NCBI RefSeq assembly: GCF_016411865.1
Contig: NZ_JAEKJA010000005.1
Coordinates: forward strand, 62,001-126,000
Source of the DNA: Acuticoccus mangrovi
GTDB taxonomy: Bacteria > Pseudomonadota > Alphaproteobacteria > Rhizobiales > Amorphaceae
Length of the DNA stretch: 64,000 nt
Reading direction: 5' to 3'
Below are positions 16,559 to 25,482 of this stretch, piece by piece. Position 1 is the first letter of the stretch. Each line of letters begins with the position of its first letter. Below the pieces are notes generated by a model. That model saw only the letters and a list, made by a program, of their open reading frames with translations. It had not been told where the DNA came from and made no database searches. The position numbers were made by a program, and so were the translations under genes.

Positions 16559-18062
16559 GGTCGGCTCCGAGGTCAAAGACGATCGACGAGGTGGTTCCCT
16601 CTGACGTCGTCACGGTGATGTTGCCGCCGAGCTTGTGGACGAGGCCGACGATCAGCGTGTTGCCGATGCCCTTGCCGCCGCCCTTGCCGGCGTCGGTCGC
16701 GCCCGTCGCGCCGCCGACGCCGTCGTCGCGCACGGTGAGGCGAGCGGTCGTGCCGGCGTGCTCGAACGAGATGAGGATCCGCCCGCTCGCCGTCCGCGGG
16801 AAGGCGTGCTTGACGGAGTTGGTCACGAGCTCGGTGACGAGGAGCCCCATGGTGACTGCCGTCTCGAGCGGCAGGGTGCAGGGGGCGATGGAGGCGTCGA
16901 TGGTGATGCCGCGCTTGTTGAGGCCGTGCGAGGCGCGGATCGCGTCGAGGAGCTCGCCCACGAAGCCTTTGAGATCGATTTCGGCGATGGTCGGCGAGGT
17001 CATCAGAAGCTGGTGGACGATGCCGATGGAGCGAATCCGCGCCGACAGCGCCTTGAGCTGCTCGACGCTGCGCTCGCCCTCGGCCGCGCGGCACTCGATC
17101 TGGATGATCGACTGGATCTGCTGCAGGTTGTTCTTCACCCGGTGGTGGACCTCCGCCAGAAGGAGCTCCACCTCGCGCTTCGACTGGTCGAGCGCCTTGA
17201 CGGCGGCCGTCGCCCGGCGCTCCGCATCGTTCTCCACCGCCGCGTTGACGGCGACGGTGGTGACGGCGAGCGCCAGGAGTGCCACGGTGATGAGGCTGTA
17301 GCCGAGGCTTGCGAGGATGTGGCCGTTGTCCACCATCCTGAGGGTGACGAAGCAGAGCGGGCCGATCACCACCACCGGCAGCATGCGCCGCGCCGTGGCA
17401 CTGCCCGCGCCGGGGCCGACGAAGTAGCGCATCCAGGTCCGCTCGCCCGCCGCGAGCAGGAAGGCGGTGAACAGCATCGCGAAGGCGAGGGCGGTCGGCA
17501 GCGCCATCGAGGAAAACAGGAAGTGGCCGTAGAGCGCCTCGGCGCCGAACACGTAGCCGACGCCCGCCGTCAGTGAGAGCGCGAAGCCGATGCTCGCCAC
17601 GACCTCGAACACGCGGTCGGTCCGCCGGCACGCCCCGCCGAGACGCCAGAGACAGACGCACCCGCCGAGGGTGAGGAGTGTGGTGGCGAGCGCCGTCCCC
17701 TCGTTGCCGATGGTGACGGGAAAGAGGGCGCCGTCGAGCCCGTTGGCGGGGGTGGTGAGGCGGAGCGCGAAGCTTGCGACGGTGATGATTGCGACGCCGA
17801 TCGCGGCGCCGGTCGCCAACGCGGTGCGCGAAGGCGCCCCACGCATGACCGAGAGGACGCCGGCGGCGAGCAGGATCAGGCCCAGCGCGGTGCTCGGCAC
17901 CATCGCCGCGAAGCCGTCGCCGAAGCGGACCATGGTGTCGAACCCGCCGAGCCAGCCGACCGCCAGCACAAGGGTGGCGAGCGCCGTGGTGCCGGCCATC
18001 AGCACCGATGGAAGCGTCGGCTGAGGCATGGCGATGGGCTTTGCCGCCGACGTTAGGCTCAT
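16548..18062 (-). CDS. Membrane sensor histidine kinase, HisKA_2/HWE type
   Basis: 504-aa kinase. The first 275 residues contain about eight hydrophobic helices forming an integral-membrane sensor of unknown signal. A short coiled linker (ENDAERRATAAVKALDQSK) leads to the phospho-acceptor box LLAEVHHRVKNNLQQIQSII (HisKA_2), then the N-box ELVTNSVKHAF and the G-box DDGVGG. Kinases of this type often control the general stress response or adaptive relays in alphaproteobacteria. It is co-transcribed with the downstream CheY-like protein. The 173-bp upstream gap should hold its promoter; no site was recognised there. Confidence 0.88.
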   Translation of the reverse strand: MSLTSAAKPIAMPQPTLPSVLMAGTTALATLVLAVGWLGGFDTMVRFGDGFAAMVPSTALGLILLAAGVLSVMRGAPSRTALATGAAIGVAIITVASFALRLTTPANGLDGALFPVTIGNEGTALATTLLTLGGCVCLWRLGGACRRTDRVFEVVASIGFALSLTAGVGYVFGAEALYGHFLFSSMALPTALAFAMLFTAFLLAAGERTWMRYFVGPGAGSATARRMLPVVVIGPLCFVTLRMVDNGHILASLGYSLITVALLALAVTTVAVNAAVENDAERRATAAVKALDQSKREVELLLAEVHHRVKNNLQQIQSIIQIECRAAEGERSVEQLKALSARIRSIGIVHQLLMTSPTIAEIDLKGFVGELLDAIRASHGLNKRGITIDASIAPCTLPLETAVTMGLLVTELVTNSVKHAFPRTASGRILISFEHAGTTARLTVRDDGVGGATGATDAGKGGGKGIGNTLIVGLVHKLGGNITVTTSEGTTSSIVFDLGADHAR

Positions 18063-18235
18063 CGGATCCCCCTCTGCTCCCGGGCAAGTTTCTCCGCTCG
18101 TAGGGCACTCGCGTGCTCGTCGGGAGAACCTTAGGGGGGATCGGCTTGCCCAGGCCTTGCCTCAGCGGGGATCGGCGGGCGGCGGACCCGTCGGCACCGG
18201 GCGAGGAGGGGAGGCTCGGTGGCCTCCCCAGCGCA

Positions 18236-19135
18236 TCAATGGAGGAGCCGCGTCGGCGCCTCGACGAGGCGGACATAGTGGGCGAGGAAGCGCGCCGCGT
18301 CCGCACCGTTGATGACGCGGTGGTCATAGCTCAGATCGAGCGGCAGCATCGGGCGGGGCACGAACGCCTCGCCGTCCCAAACCGGCGCCGTCTCGGTGCG
18401 GGTGAGGCCGAGAATGGCGACCTCCGGCGGGTTCACGATCGGGGTGAAGGCGGTGCCGCCGATGCCGCCGAGGCTCGAGATCGACATCGAGGCGCCGCCC
18501 ATCTCCTCCGGTCGGAGCTTGCGCTCGCGGGCGCGGGCGGCGAAGTCGGCGATCTCGGCGGCGATCGCGAGGAGGCCCTTCACGTCGGCGTTGCGCACCG
18601 CGGGCACCATCAGCCCGTGCGGCGTGTCGACGGCGACGCCGATGTGCACGAAGTCCTTCAAGATCAGCGTCTTACCGTCGGCGGACAGCGAGGCGTTGAA
18701 GCGGGGAAAGTCGACGAGGGCGCGCGCCAGCGCCTTGACGTGGAAGGCGAGGGCGGTGAGGCGCACCCCTTTCGCCTCCGCCTCGCCCTTGAGGCGCGCG
18801 CGGGCGGCCTCGAGCGCGCCGACGTCGGCCCGGTCGTGATGGGTCACGGCCGGGATGAGGGCCTGTGCGGCGGCAAGGTTCGCCGCCGCCACCTGCTCGC
18901 GCCGGGGCACGGCCGCCTCGCGCACCGGACCGTGGGCGGCGTGGTCGACCTGCCAGTAGGCGCTCGCCGCGATGCCCCCCGCCGGCGCCGCGGCCGGGGC
19001 GGCGCCGCCGTCCGCCTTCCGCTCGACGTCGCGGCGGGTCACCGTGTCGGAGCCGAGCTCGGCGCCGAGGGCGTCGATGTCGACGCCGCGCTCCTTGGCG
19101 AGGCGTCGCGTGGTGGGGCTCGCGGCGACGTCCAT
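18236..19135 (-). CDS. 2-oxo acid dehydrogenase E2 catalytic subunit without lipoyl domain
   Basis: 299-aa acyltransferase. A peripheral-subunit-binding domain opens the protein (ASPTTRRLAKERGVDIDAL), followed by an Ala/Pro linker and the catalytic domain from about residue 75. The active-site motif SYDHRVINGADAARFL is intact and SISSLGGIGGTAFTPIVNPP is typical. There is no lipoyl domain: the lipoyl arm is on a separate gene two positions upstream. The start is ATG 19135 (a GTG lies one codon earlier), 4 bp after the aldehyde dehydrogenase stop. Last gene of the minus-strand M24-E1-E2 operon. Confidence 0.85.
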   Translation of the reverse strand: MDVAASPTTRRLAKERGVDIDALGAELGSDTVTRRDVERKADGGAAPAAAPAGGIAASAYWQVDHAAHGPVREAAVPRREQVAAANLAAAQALIPAVTHHDRADVGALEAARARLKGEAEAKGVRLTALAFHVKALARALVDFPRFNASLSADGKTLILKDFVHIGVAVDTPHGLMVPAVRNADVKGLLAIAAEIADFAARARERKLRPEEMGGASMSISSLGGIGGTAFTPIVNPPEVAILGLTRTETAPVWDGEAFVPRPMLPLDLSYDHRVINGADAARFLAHYVRLVEAPTRLLH

Positions 19136-19139
19136 CACG

Positions 19140-20570
19140 TCACCAGGCGACGGAGATGTACTGGGATTCCATGAACTCCAGCATCCCCTCCTTGCCGCCC
19201 TCGCGGCCGAGGCCGGACTGCTTGACGCCGCCGAACGGCGCCGCCGGGTCCGACACCAGCCCGCGATTGAGGCCGACCATGCCGAACTCCAGCGCCTCCG
19301 ACACCTGCATGCCGCGCTTCAGGTCGGCGGTGTAGACGTAGGCGACGAGGCCGTAGATCGTCTCGTTCGCCCGCCGCACCACGTCCTTCTCGTCGGTGAA
19401 GCTCTGGATGGCGGCGACGGGGCCGAAGATCTCGTCGGCGACGCACTCGGCATTCTCCGGTACGTCGGTGAGGACGGTGGGCGGGTAGAAGAAGCCCTTC
19501 ACGTTGGGGCGCTGGCCGCCGAGGCGCACCTTGGCGCCCTTCGCCACCGCATCGTCGACGAAGTCGGCCACCTTGTCGCGCGTTTCGGCGTTGACGAGGG
19601 GGCCGACGTCGATGCCCTCCGCGCGCCCGTCACCCATCTTCAGCTTGGCCATCCGGTCGACATATTTCTCGACGAACGAGTCGTGCACCTTCTCGTGCAC
19701 GTAGATGCGGTTCGCCGCGGTGCAAGCTTCGCCCATGTTGCGCATCTTGGCGATCATCAGCCCATCGGCGGCGGCGTCGAGATCGGCGTCCTCGAATACG
19801 ATGAAGGGGGCGTTGCCGCCGAGCTCCATCGCCGGCTTCACCACCGTGTCGGCGGCGCCGTGGAGGAGCTTGCGGCCGACCTCGGTGGAGCCGGTGAAGG
19901 AGATCACGCGCACCCGCGGGTCCTTCAGCATCGCCCCGACGACGGCGCCGGACGAGCGGCTCGGCAGCACGTTGACGATGCCCGGCGGCACGCCCGCCTC
20001 CTCGAGGAGCGGCATCAGCGCCAGCATGGTGAGCGGCGTCTCCGAGGCCGGCTTGATGATCACGGGGCAGCCGGCCGCGAGCGCCGGGGCGATCTTGCGC
20101 GTGCCCATCGCGGCCGGGAAGTTCCACGGCGTGACGAGCACGGCGATGCCGGCGGGCTTGTGCTGGACGAGGATGCGCGCGCCCGAGGCCGGGGCCATCC
20201 CCATCTGCCCCTCCGCGCGCACCGCCTCTTCCGCGTACCAGCGGAAGAACTCGGCCGAATAGACGGCCTCGCCCATGGCGTCGGCCCGGGCCTTGCCGTT
20301 TTCGAGCGTGATCAGGTCGGCGAACTCGTCGAGCCGGGCGGTGAAGAGCTCGAACGCCTTGCGCAGGATCTCGCCGCGCTGGCGGGGCGTGCGGCCGCGC
20401 CAGTCGGCGAAGGCGGCTTCGGCGGCGTCGAGCGAGGCCATGGCGTCGTCCACCGTGGCGGAGGCGACCGTGGCGATCACCTCCTCGGTGGCCGGATTGA
20501 GGACCTCGAAGGTGCCCCCGTCGGACGCGCCGCGCCACTCGCCGCCGATATAGAGCTCGGTATGTTGCAT
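19140..20570 (-). CDS. NAD(P)-dependent aldehyde dehydrogenase, succinate-semialdehyde dehydrogenase-like
   Basis: 476-aa ALDH-superfamily enzyme. The catalytic Glu is in MELGGNAPFIVF and the Cys in GEACTAANRIYV; the cofactor loop FTGSTEVGRKLL and the TPWNFPAAM block match SSADH/GabD-like enzymes best. It oxidises an aldehyde or semialdehyde to the acid. It sits between the two halves of the split E2, an odd place unless the aldehyde belongs to the same pathway. A 216-bp gap with no recognised site separates it from the lipoyl gene upstream. Confidence 0.88.
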   Translation of the reverse strand: MQHTELYIGGEWRGASDGGTFEVLNPATEEVIATVASATVDDAMASLDAAEAAFADWRGRTPRQRGEILRKAFELFTARLDEFADLITLENGKARADAMGEAVYSAEFFRWYAEEAVRAEGQMGMAPASGARILVQHKPAGIAVLVTPWNFPAAMGTRKIAPALAAGCPVIIKPASETPLTMLALMPLLEEAGVPPGIVNVLPSRSSGAVVGAMLKDPRVRVISFTGSTEVGRKLLHGAADTVVKPAMELGGNAPFIVFEDADLDAAADGLMIAKMRNMGEACTAANRIYVHEKVHDSFVEKYVDRMAKLKMGDGRAEGIDVGPLVNAETRDKVADFVDDAVAKGAKVRLGGQRPNVKGFFYPPTVLTDVPENAECVADEIFGPVAAIQSFTDEKDVVRRANETIYGLVAYVYTADLKRGMQVSEALEFGMVGLNRGLVSDPAAPFGGVKQSGLGREGGKEGMLEFMESQYISVAW

Positions 20571-20786
20571 TAGGTCCTCCGTCGTCCCTCAGACTCTTGC
20601 GAACGCGACAGCCCCGCGTCCGGTCCGGCCGATTGTCCGGCCCCGCTGTTCTAGACCCGCCGGGGCCGCCGCGAAACGGTACCGGCGGAGATTGCCACGT
20701 CGCGAGGCGCGCAACGCCCCTTCGCCCGCGGCGATATCGCCGCCGTTCCGCCGGTCCCGACGCCCGGGCTCCTCATGCCGGGGCGC

Positions 20787-21887
20787 TCACAGGAGCTGGC
20801 GAATCGGGTCCTCGAGCCGCCGGGCGAGGTCGTCGAGGAAGCGGGCGGCGAGGGGAAGGGGGAGCCTCGCCTCGTCGAAGGCGAGCGAGAGGGCGAAGGC
20901 CTCGCCGCCGGTGATGGTGAGCGTCGTGCCGCCGGCCGCCGGCCGGTAGTGGGTGAGGCGGCTCCCGGTGAGGTCGACGAGGGCGAGGTCGGCGGGCCCG
21001 TCGGCGTCGGCGAGGTCGGCGAGACGGGTGAGGCCGGCGCGGTCGGCATCGGCGAGGCTCGCGGGGCTGCCCGCGAGATCGGCGCAGCCGACGGTGACGC
21101 TCGCGGCGCCGGTGGCGGCGCGCCAGGCGCCTGCCGCGAAGGCGGCGAGGGCGCGGGCGCGCGGCGGCGCGGGGTCGGCGTCGGCGAGCAGCGCATCAAA
21201 GGCGCTCCGTCCGGCGTCGGCGGTGAGGATGCTCGCCGCGGCGACGGCGGCTGCTGCCGCGGGCGCCGGGGTGGCGGCCGGCTCGGGTGCGGTGCGCACT
21301 GTCTCGTAGAGGATCGGCTCGGTTGCGCCTGCGGCGACGAGGGCGGCGAGATCGATGCCGCGCTCAGCCGCCGCCCGGCGGGCCTTGGGCGAGGCGAGGA
21401 TGCGTCTGTCGGCACCCGCCGCCGGGGCCGCGGGCCGGGGGACGGCCGGGGCGCTCGCCCCGTTGCCGGTCGAGGCCGCCGCGCCGGAAGCGCCGTTCCC
21501 CACCGGCGCCGACGGGGCGTGCCCCGCGCTCTTCTCGGCGGGGGCCGGCGCCTCGGCGACGCTCGCCGCCTTCGAAGCATCGGCGACGCTCGCCGCCGAC
21601 CCGGTGCTCGCCCCGTCCTTGGTATCGGCGACTCGCGCCGCCTCGGCGGCGTCGGCGGCGATGATGGCGATGACGTCGCCCACCGGCACCTCGGTGCCGG
21701 CCTCGGCGCGGATCAGCGCCAGCACGCCGTCGCGCCCCGCCGGCACCTCCATGGTGGCCTTGTCGGTCTCGACCTCCATCAGCACGTCGTCGGCGGCGAC
21801 CGCCTCGCCCGGCGCCTTGTGCCAGGCGACGATCAGCCCGGCGTCCTGCGCCATGCCGAGCTGCGGCATCAACACGTCATGCGGCAT
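20787..21887 (-). CDS. Lipoyl and E3-binding E2-like protein with degenerate acyltransferase domain
   Basis: 366 aa. The N-terminal lipoyl domain (residues 1-75) has the acceptor Lys43 in EVETDKATMEV. A long Ala/Ser/Pro-rich swinging linker follows, then a subunit-binding domain (ILASPKARRAAAERGIDLAAL). The last 170 residues resemble the end of an acyltransferase domain (ARFLDDLARRLEDP) but lack the DHRxxDG active-site motif and are too short, so catalysis must come from the lipoyl-less E2 encoded downstream. The start overlaps the E1 beta end by 11 bp. Lipoylation would need LipA/LipB encoded elsewhere. Confidence 0.82.
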   Translation of the reverse strand: MPHDVLMPQLGMAQDAGLIVAWHKAPGEAVAADDVLMEVETDKATMEVPAGRDGVLALIRAEAGTEVPVGDVIAIIAADAAEAARVADTKDGASTGSAASVADASKAASVAEAPAPAEKSAGHAPSAPVGNGASGAAASTGNGASAPAVPRPAAPAAGADRRILASPKARRAAAERGIDLAALVAAGATEPILYETVRTAPEPAATPAPAAAAAVAAASILTADAGRSAFDALLADADPAPPRARALAAFAAGAWRAATGAASVTVGCADLAGSPASLADADRAGLTRLADLADADGPADLALVDLTGSRLTHYRPAAGGTTLTITGGEAFALSLAFDEARLPLPLAARFLDDLARRLEDPIRQLL

Positions 21888-22872
21888 GGACGGGCTCCCC
21901 GCGCAGGGTGGCGCGCGCCCGCTCCGCGAGCCGCTCCGGCGTCGGCACGGTGAGATCCTCGAGCGCCGGCGAGAAGGGGACGGGAACGTCCATCGCCCCC
22001 ATCCGCCCGACCGGGGCGTCGAGATAATAGAATGCCTTCTCGGCGATGCGGGCGGCGATCTCGGCGGTCACCCCGAAGCTCTGGTGCCCCTCGTCGACGA
22101 CGATCGCGCGCCCTGTCTTGCGCACCGAGGCGAGGATCGTCGCCTCGTCGAGCGGGACGATGGTGCGCGGGTCGATGATCTCCGCCTCGATCCCCTCCGC
22201 CGAGAGCGTCTCGGCCGCCTTCTCGGCGACCTGACGCATCGAGGAGGTGGCGACGAAGGTGATGTCGCGCCCCTCGCGCAGCACCTTCGCCTCGCCGAAG
22301 GGGATGAGATATTCCTCCTCCGGCACCCCCGCCTTGTCCTGGTACATCAGCTTGTCTTCGAAGATGACGACCGGGTTGTTGTCGCGGATCGCGGTCTTGA
22401 GGAGGCCCTTCGCCTCGTAGGCGGAGGAGGGCATCGCCACCTTGAGGCCCGGGATGTGGGCGACGAGGGCGTGCAGCGACTGGCTGTGCTGGGCGGCCGA
22501 GCGGCGCGTCGCCCCCATGTTGGTGCGCAGGACCATCGGCACGCTGAGCTTGCCGCCGGACATATAGTGCGTCTTGGCGGCCTGGTTGCAGAGCTGGTCC
22601 ATCACCAGGAACAGGAAGTCGCCGAACATCAGGTCGACGATGGGGCGCATGCCGGTCATCGCCGCGCCGACGGCGATGCCGGTGAAGCCGGGCTCCGAGA
22701 TCGGCGTGTCGAGGATGCGCTCGGGGCCGAACTCCTCCACGAGGCCCGACAGGACCTTGAAGGGGGTGCCGGCCTCGGCGACGTCCTCGCCCATCAGGAT
22801 GATGGTCGGGTCGCGCCGCATCTCCTCGGCGATGGCCTCGTTGACGGCCTTAGACAGAGTGATTTCACGCAT
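21877..22872 (-). CDS. 2-oxo acid dehydrogenase E1 component, beta subunit
   Basis: 331-aa transketolase-like beta subunit of a TPP-dependent oxo-acid dehydrogenase (PDH, acetoin or branched-chain type). Family blocks are VNEAIAEEMRRDPTIILMGEDV, DTPISEPGFTGIAVGAAMTG, the His-containing RRSAAQHSQSLHALVAHIPG and the C-terminal IDPRTIVPLDEATI. It pairs with the E1 alpha gene 296 bp upstream and overlaps the lipoyl gene by 11 bp. The 2-oxo acid substrate cannot be decided from sequence alone. Confidence 0.92.
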   Translation of the reverse strand: MREITLSKAVNEAIAEEMRRDPTIILMGEDVAEAGTPFKVLSGLVEEFGPERILDTPISEPGFTGIAVGAAMTGMRPIVDLMFGDFLFLVMDQLCNQAAKTHYMSGGKLSVPMVLRTNMGATRRSAAQHSQSLHALVAHIPGLKVAMPSSAYEAKGLLKTAIRDNNPVVIFEDKLMYQDKAGVPEEEYLIPFGEAKVLREGRDITFVATSSMRQVAEKAAETLSAEGIEAEIIDPRTIVPLDEATILASVRKTGRAIVVDEGHQSFGVTAEIAARIAEKAFYYLDAPVGRMGAMDVPVPFSPALEDLTVPTPERLAERARATLRGEPVHAA

Positions 22873-22990
22873 CTTATGTCGCCGTTCTTAGGGGGCGGCT
22901 GTTGGAGGGCGGCACGAGGCTCCCTCGGTGGGGAATTCTCGCGCCGGCGCGGTCCTGAGGGTGTCGGCTCCGCCGGAACGTCGCCACCGA

Positions 22991-23042
22991 AGAGCGGTGT
23001 TCCGCTCTTTGTCCCGGCTTCGGAAGCCCGCAACGGCGGGCT
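22991..23042. other. Two perfect stem-loops in the E1 alpha-E1 beta gap
   Basis: AGAGCGG-TGTT-CCGCTCT (22991-23008) and AGCCCGC-AACG-GCGGGCT (23025-23042) are perfect 7-bp stems with 4-nt loops, 16 nt apart, in the 296-bp gap that interrupts an otherwise tight operon. They could terminate, attenuate or stabilise the mRNA between E1 alpha and E1 beta. No ORF was seen in the gap. Confidence 0.45.
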
Positions 23043-23168
23043 CCCGGCAGGTCTTCCACCGGAACAGGAGGGAGTACGTTGCGACGGTGGGACATGGTGG
23101 CGGCGTCGAGGTTACGGCGCGGTTGGGAGCGCCCCCACGCTCGGCGCGGATCGCGATGAGCCGGCATG

Positions 23169-24170
23169 TCAGGCGGCCACGTAGACGTGCATGTCGACCT
23201 CGTCGGCCGGGGGGTAGGGGGCGGCGAGGGCGTAGTCGACGGCGGCCTTCGCCTCGCGGGCGACGTCCTCGCCGAGCTGTCCCAGCTCCTCCGGCGTCGC
23301 GATCTTCTCCGCCACCAGCCACTTGCCGAAGTTGGTGATCGGGTCGCGGTTCGCCTTCCAGTCCGCCTCCTCTTCTTTCGAGCGGTAGTAGGTGCGGTTG
23401 ATGTCGCCGACGTGGTGGCCGTGATAGCGGTAGGTGTGGAGCACCACGAAGAACGGGCCCTCGCCCTTCCTCGCCCGCTCCACCAGATCCTCCGCGAGGC
23501 GGTTGACGGCGAGGACGTCCTGCCCGTCCACTTCGTGGGTCTCGATACCGAAGGCCTTGGCGCGGGCGGCGAGCGCGCCGGCGGCCATCTCCTCCACCTT
23601 GGTGTATTCGCCGTAGAGGTTGTTCTCGCAGGCGTAGATCACCGGGAGCTTCCAGAGGGCGGCCATGTTCATGACCTCGTAGAGGAGGCCCTGACCGAGC
23701 GCGCCGTCGCCGAAGAAGCACACCGAGACGCCTTGGGTGCCGAGGCGCTTGGCGGCCAGTGCCGCCCCCGTCGCGATCCCCGCCGAGCCGCCGACGATGG
23801 CGTTGGCGCCGAGATTGCCGTTGTCCTGGTCGGCGATGTGCATCGAGCCGCCCTTGCCGCGGCAATAGCCCTCCGCCTTGCCGAGAAGCTCGCAGAACAT
23901 CTCCTTGAACTCCGCCCCCTTCGCCACGCAATGGCCGTGGCCGCGGTGGGTGGAGGTGATCTTGTCGTCCTTCGTCAGCGCCTCGCAGATGCCGACCGCC
24001 ACCGCCTCCTGGCCGGAGTACATGTGGGTGAGGCCGGGCATCTTGCCGGAGAGGTAGAGCTCGTTGGCGTTGTCCTCGAAGGCGCGGATCTTCGCCATCT
24101 GGCGGTAGAGGCGCAGATAGGTGGCGGCGTTCTCGGGCCGCGCGGGCGCGGCCGTCTCGCTGAGGCTCAT
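23169..24170 (-). CDS. 2-oxo acid dehydrogenase E1 component, alpha subunit
   Basis: 333-aa TPP-binding alpha subunit. The TPP motif runs from GDGALGQG to ACENNLYGEYT; the N-terminal MYSGQEAVAVG, STHRGHGHCVAKG and GGSMHIAD blocks are typical of PDH/acetoin-dehydrogenase E1 alpha. With E1 beta and the split E2 it should oxidatively decarboxylate a 2-oxo acid to an acyl-CoA; E3 is not encoded nearby. It starts 13 bp after the M24 gene stop, so it is the second gene of the LacI-linked operon. Confidence 0.92.
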   Translation of the reverse strand: MSLSETAAPARPENAATYLRLYRQMAKIRAFEDNANELYLSGKMPGLTHMYSGQEAVAVGICEALTKDDKITSTHRGHGHCVAKGAEFKEMFCELLGKAEGYCRGKGGSMHIADQDNGNLGANAIVGGSAGIATGAALAAKRLGTQGVSVCFFGDGALGQGLLYEVMNMAALWKLPVIYACENNLYGEYTKVEEMAAGALAARAKAFGIETHEVDGQDVLAVNRLAEDLVERARKGEGPFFVVLHTYRYHGHHVGDINRTYYRSKEEEADWKANRDPITNFGKWLVAEKIATPEELGQLGEDVAREAKAAVDYALAAPYPPADEVDMHVYVAA

Positions 24171-24183
24171 GGTCGGCCCCCCG

Positions 24184-25482
24184 TCAGTAGCGGTTGGCGA
24201 TCGGGAGATCCTCGGCCGGGAAGAGGCTGATCACCTGGCAGCCCTTGTCGGTGACGACCACTTCCTCCTCGATGCGGGCGGCGGAGTAGCCGTCCGCCGC
24301 CGGGCAGTAGGTCTCGAGCGCGAAGACCATGCCCGTCTTGATCTCCATCGGGTTCTCGAGGCTGCAGACGCGGCTGATGATCGGCCGCTCGTGGAGCGCG
24401 AGGCCGAGGCCGTGGCCGAACTGGAGGCCGAAGGCGGAGAGCTCGTCGGGGAAGCCGAACTCCTCGGCGGTCGGCCAGGCGTTCGCCACCTCGTCGGTGC
24501 CGACGCCCGGCTTGATGAGGGCGATCGCCGCGTCGAGCCATTCGCGGCACTTCACATAGGCGTCGTTCTGGACCGTGGTCGCGCGGCCGATGTTGAAGGT
24601 GCGGTAGTAGCAGGTCCGGTAGCCCTGGTAGGACTGCAGGATGTCGAAAAAGGCCTGGTCGCCGGGGCGGAAGTAGCGGTCGGTGAAGTTGTGCGGGTGC
24701 GGGTTGCAGCGCTCGCCGGAGATGGCGTTGATCGCCTCGACGTCGTCGGAGCCCATCTCGTAGAGCATCTTGTTCGACATCGCGACGATGTCGTTCTCGC
24801 GCACGCCCGGCTTCAGCTCCTCGTAGATCATGTGGTAGACGCCGTCGACCATCGAGGCGGCCTGGTTGAGAAGCTGGATCTCGTCGACGTTCTTGATCTC
24901 GCGGGCGTCGAGCATGACCTGCTGGCCGTCGACGACGTTGATCCCCGCCTTCTGCAATTCGAAGAACATCGCCGCCTCGGCGAGGTCGATGCCCACCGGC
25001 ATGTCGGCGACGCCGGCCTGCTTCAGAAGGTCGGCGATCTCCTCGGCGTGATACTTCATGAGGCCGAACGAGGGCGGAATGGTGCCGCGCATGCCGGTGA
25101 CGCCGGCGCGGCAGTGCTCGGGCACCAGCCAGTCCGAATAGAGGCGGTGGTGGACCGCGGCCGAGCCGAAGTCCCAGACGTAGGGCTCGGTGTCGCCGGC
25201 GAGGAGGGCGAAGCGGCAGAGCTTGTCGCGCTCCCATTCGCCGATCTTGGTGCCGGTGATGTAGCGGATGTTGTTGACGTCGAAGAGGAGGAGGGCGCCG
25301 CAGTCGGACTTCTTCAGCGCCTCCTTGGCGCGGCCGAGGCGGTAGGCGCGCAGCCGGTCGAAATCGACGCGGCGCTCGAAGTCGACGGCCTTGTGGCCGA
25401 AGGCGGGAATGTGCCGATCCCAGGTCCAGTTCGGGTCGACGTCGCCGGGGCGCAGGATGCGCGGGTTGAGCGCTTCGTTCAT
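24184..25482 (-). CDS. M24 (creatinase/prolidase/DddP-like) fold enzyme with an altered metal site
   Basis: 432-aa pita-bread enzyme. The N-terminal creatinase-like domain contains ALLLFDVNNIRYITGTK; the C-terminal domain keeps the first metal Asp (FFDILQS), His (LQFGHGLGLALHERP) and both Glu (VFALETY, ARIEEEVVV). The second Asp of the canonical D-x10-D pair is Cys (YRTCYYRTF). Relatives include Xaa-Pro peptidases, ectoine hydrolase and the DMSP lyase DddP; the operon partners do not fit a plain peptidase. It is first gene of the minus-strand operon, 110 bp downstream of a LacI-type operator, so it probably performs the first step on the unknown substrate. Confidence 0.75.
   Translation of the reverse strand: MNEALNPRILRPGDVDPNWTWDRHIPAFGHKAVDFERRVDFDRLRAYRLGRAKEALKKSDCGALLLFDVNNIRYITGTKIGEWERDKLCRFALLAGDTEPYVWDFGSAAVHHRLYSDWLVPEHCRAGVTGMRGTIPPSFGLMKYHAEEIADLLKQAGVADMPVGIDLAEAAMFFELQKAGINVVDGQQVMLDAREIKNVDEIQLLNQAASMVDGVYHMIYEELKPGVRENDIVAMSNKMLYEMGSDDVEAINAISGERCNPHPHNFTDRYFRPGDQAFFDILQSYQGYRTCYYRTFNIGRATTVQNDAYVKCREWLDAAIALIKPGVGTDEVANAWPTAEEFGFPDELSAFGLQFGHGLGLALHERPIISRVCSLENPMEIKTGMVFALETYCPAADGYSAARIEEEVVVTDKGCQVISLFPAEDLPIANRY

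Noticed and set aside
24184-25482. Naming the M24 protein DddP (DMSP lyase) or DoeA (ectoine hydrolase)
   Set aside because: The spacing at the metal site follows generic M24 rather than DddP, one ligand is Cys, and no acrylate, ectoine or DoeB-type genes are nearby.
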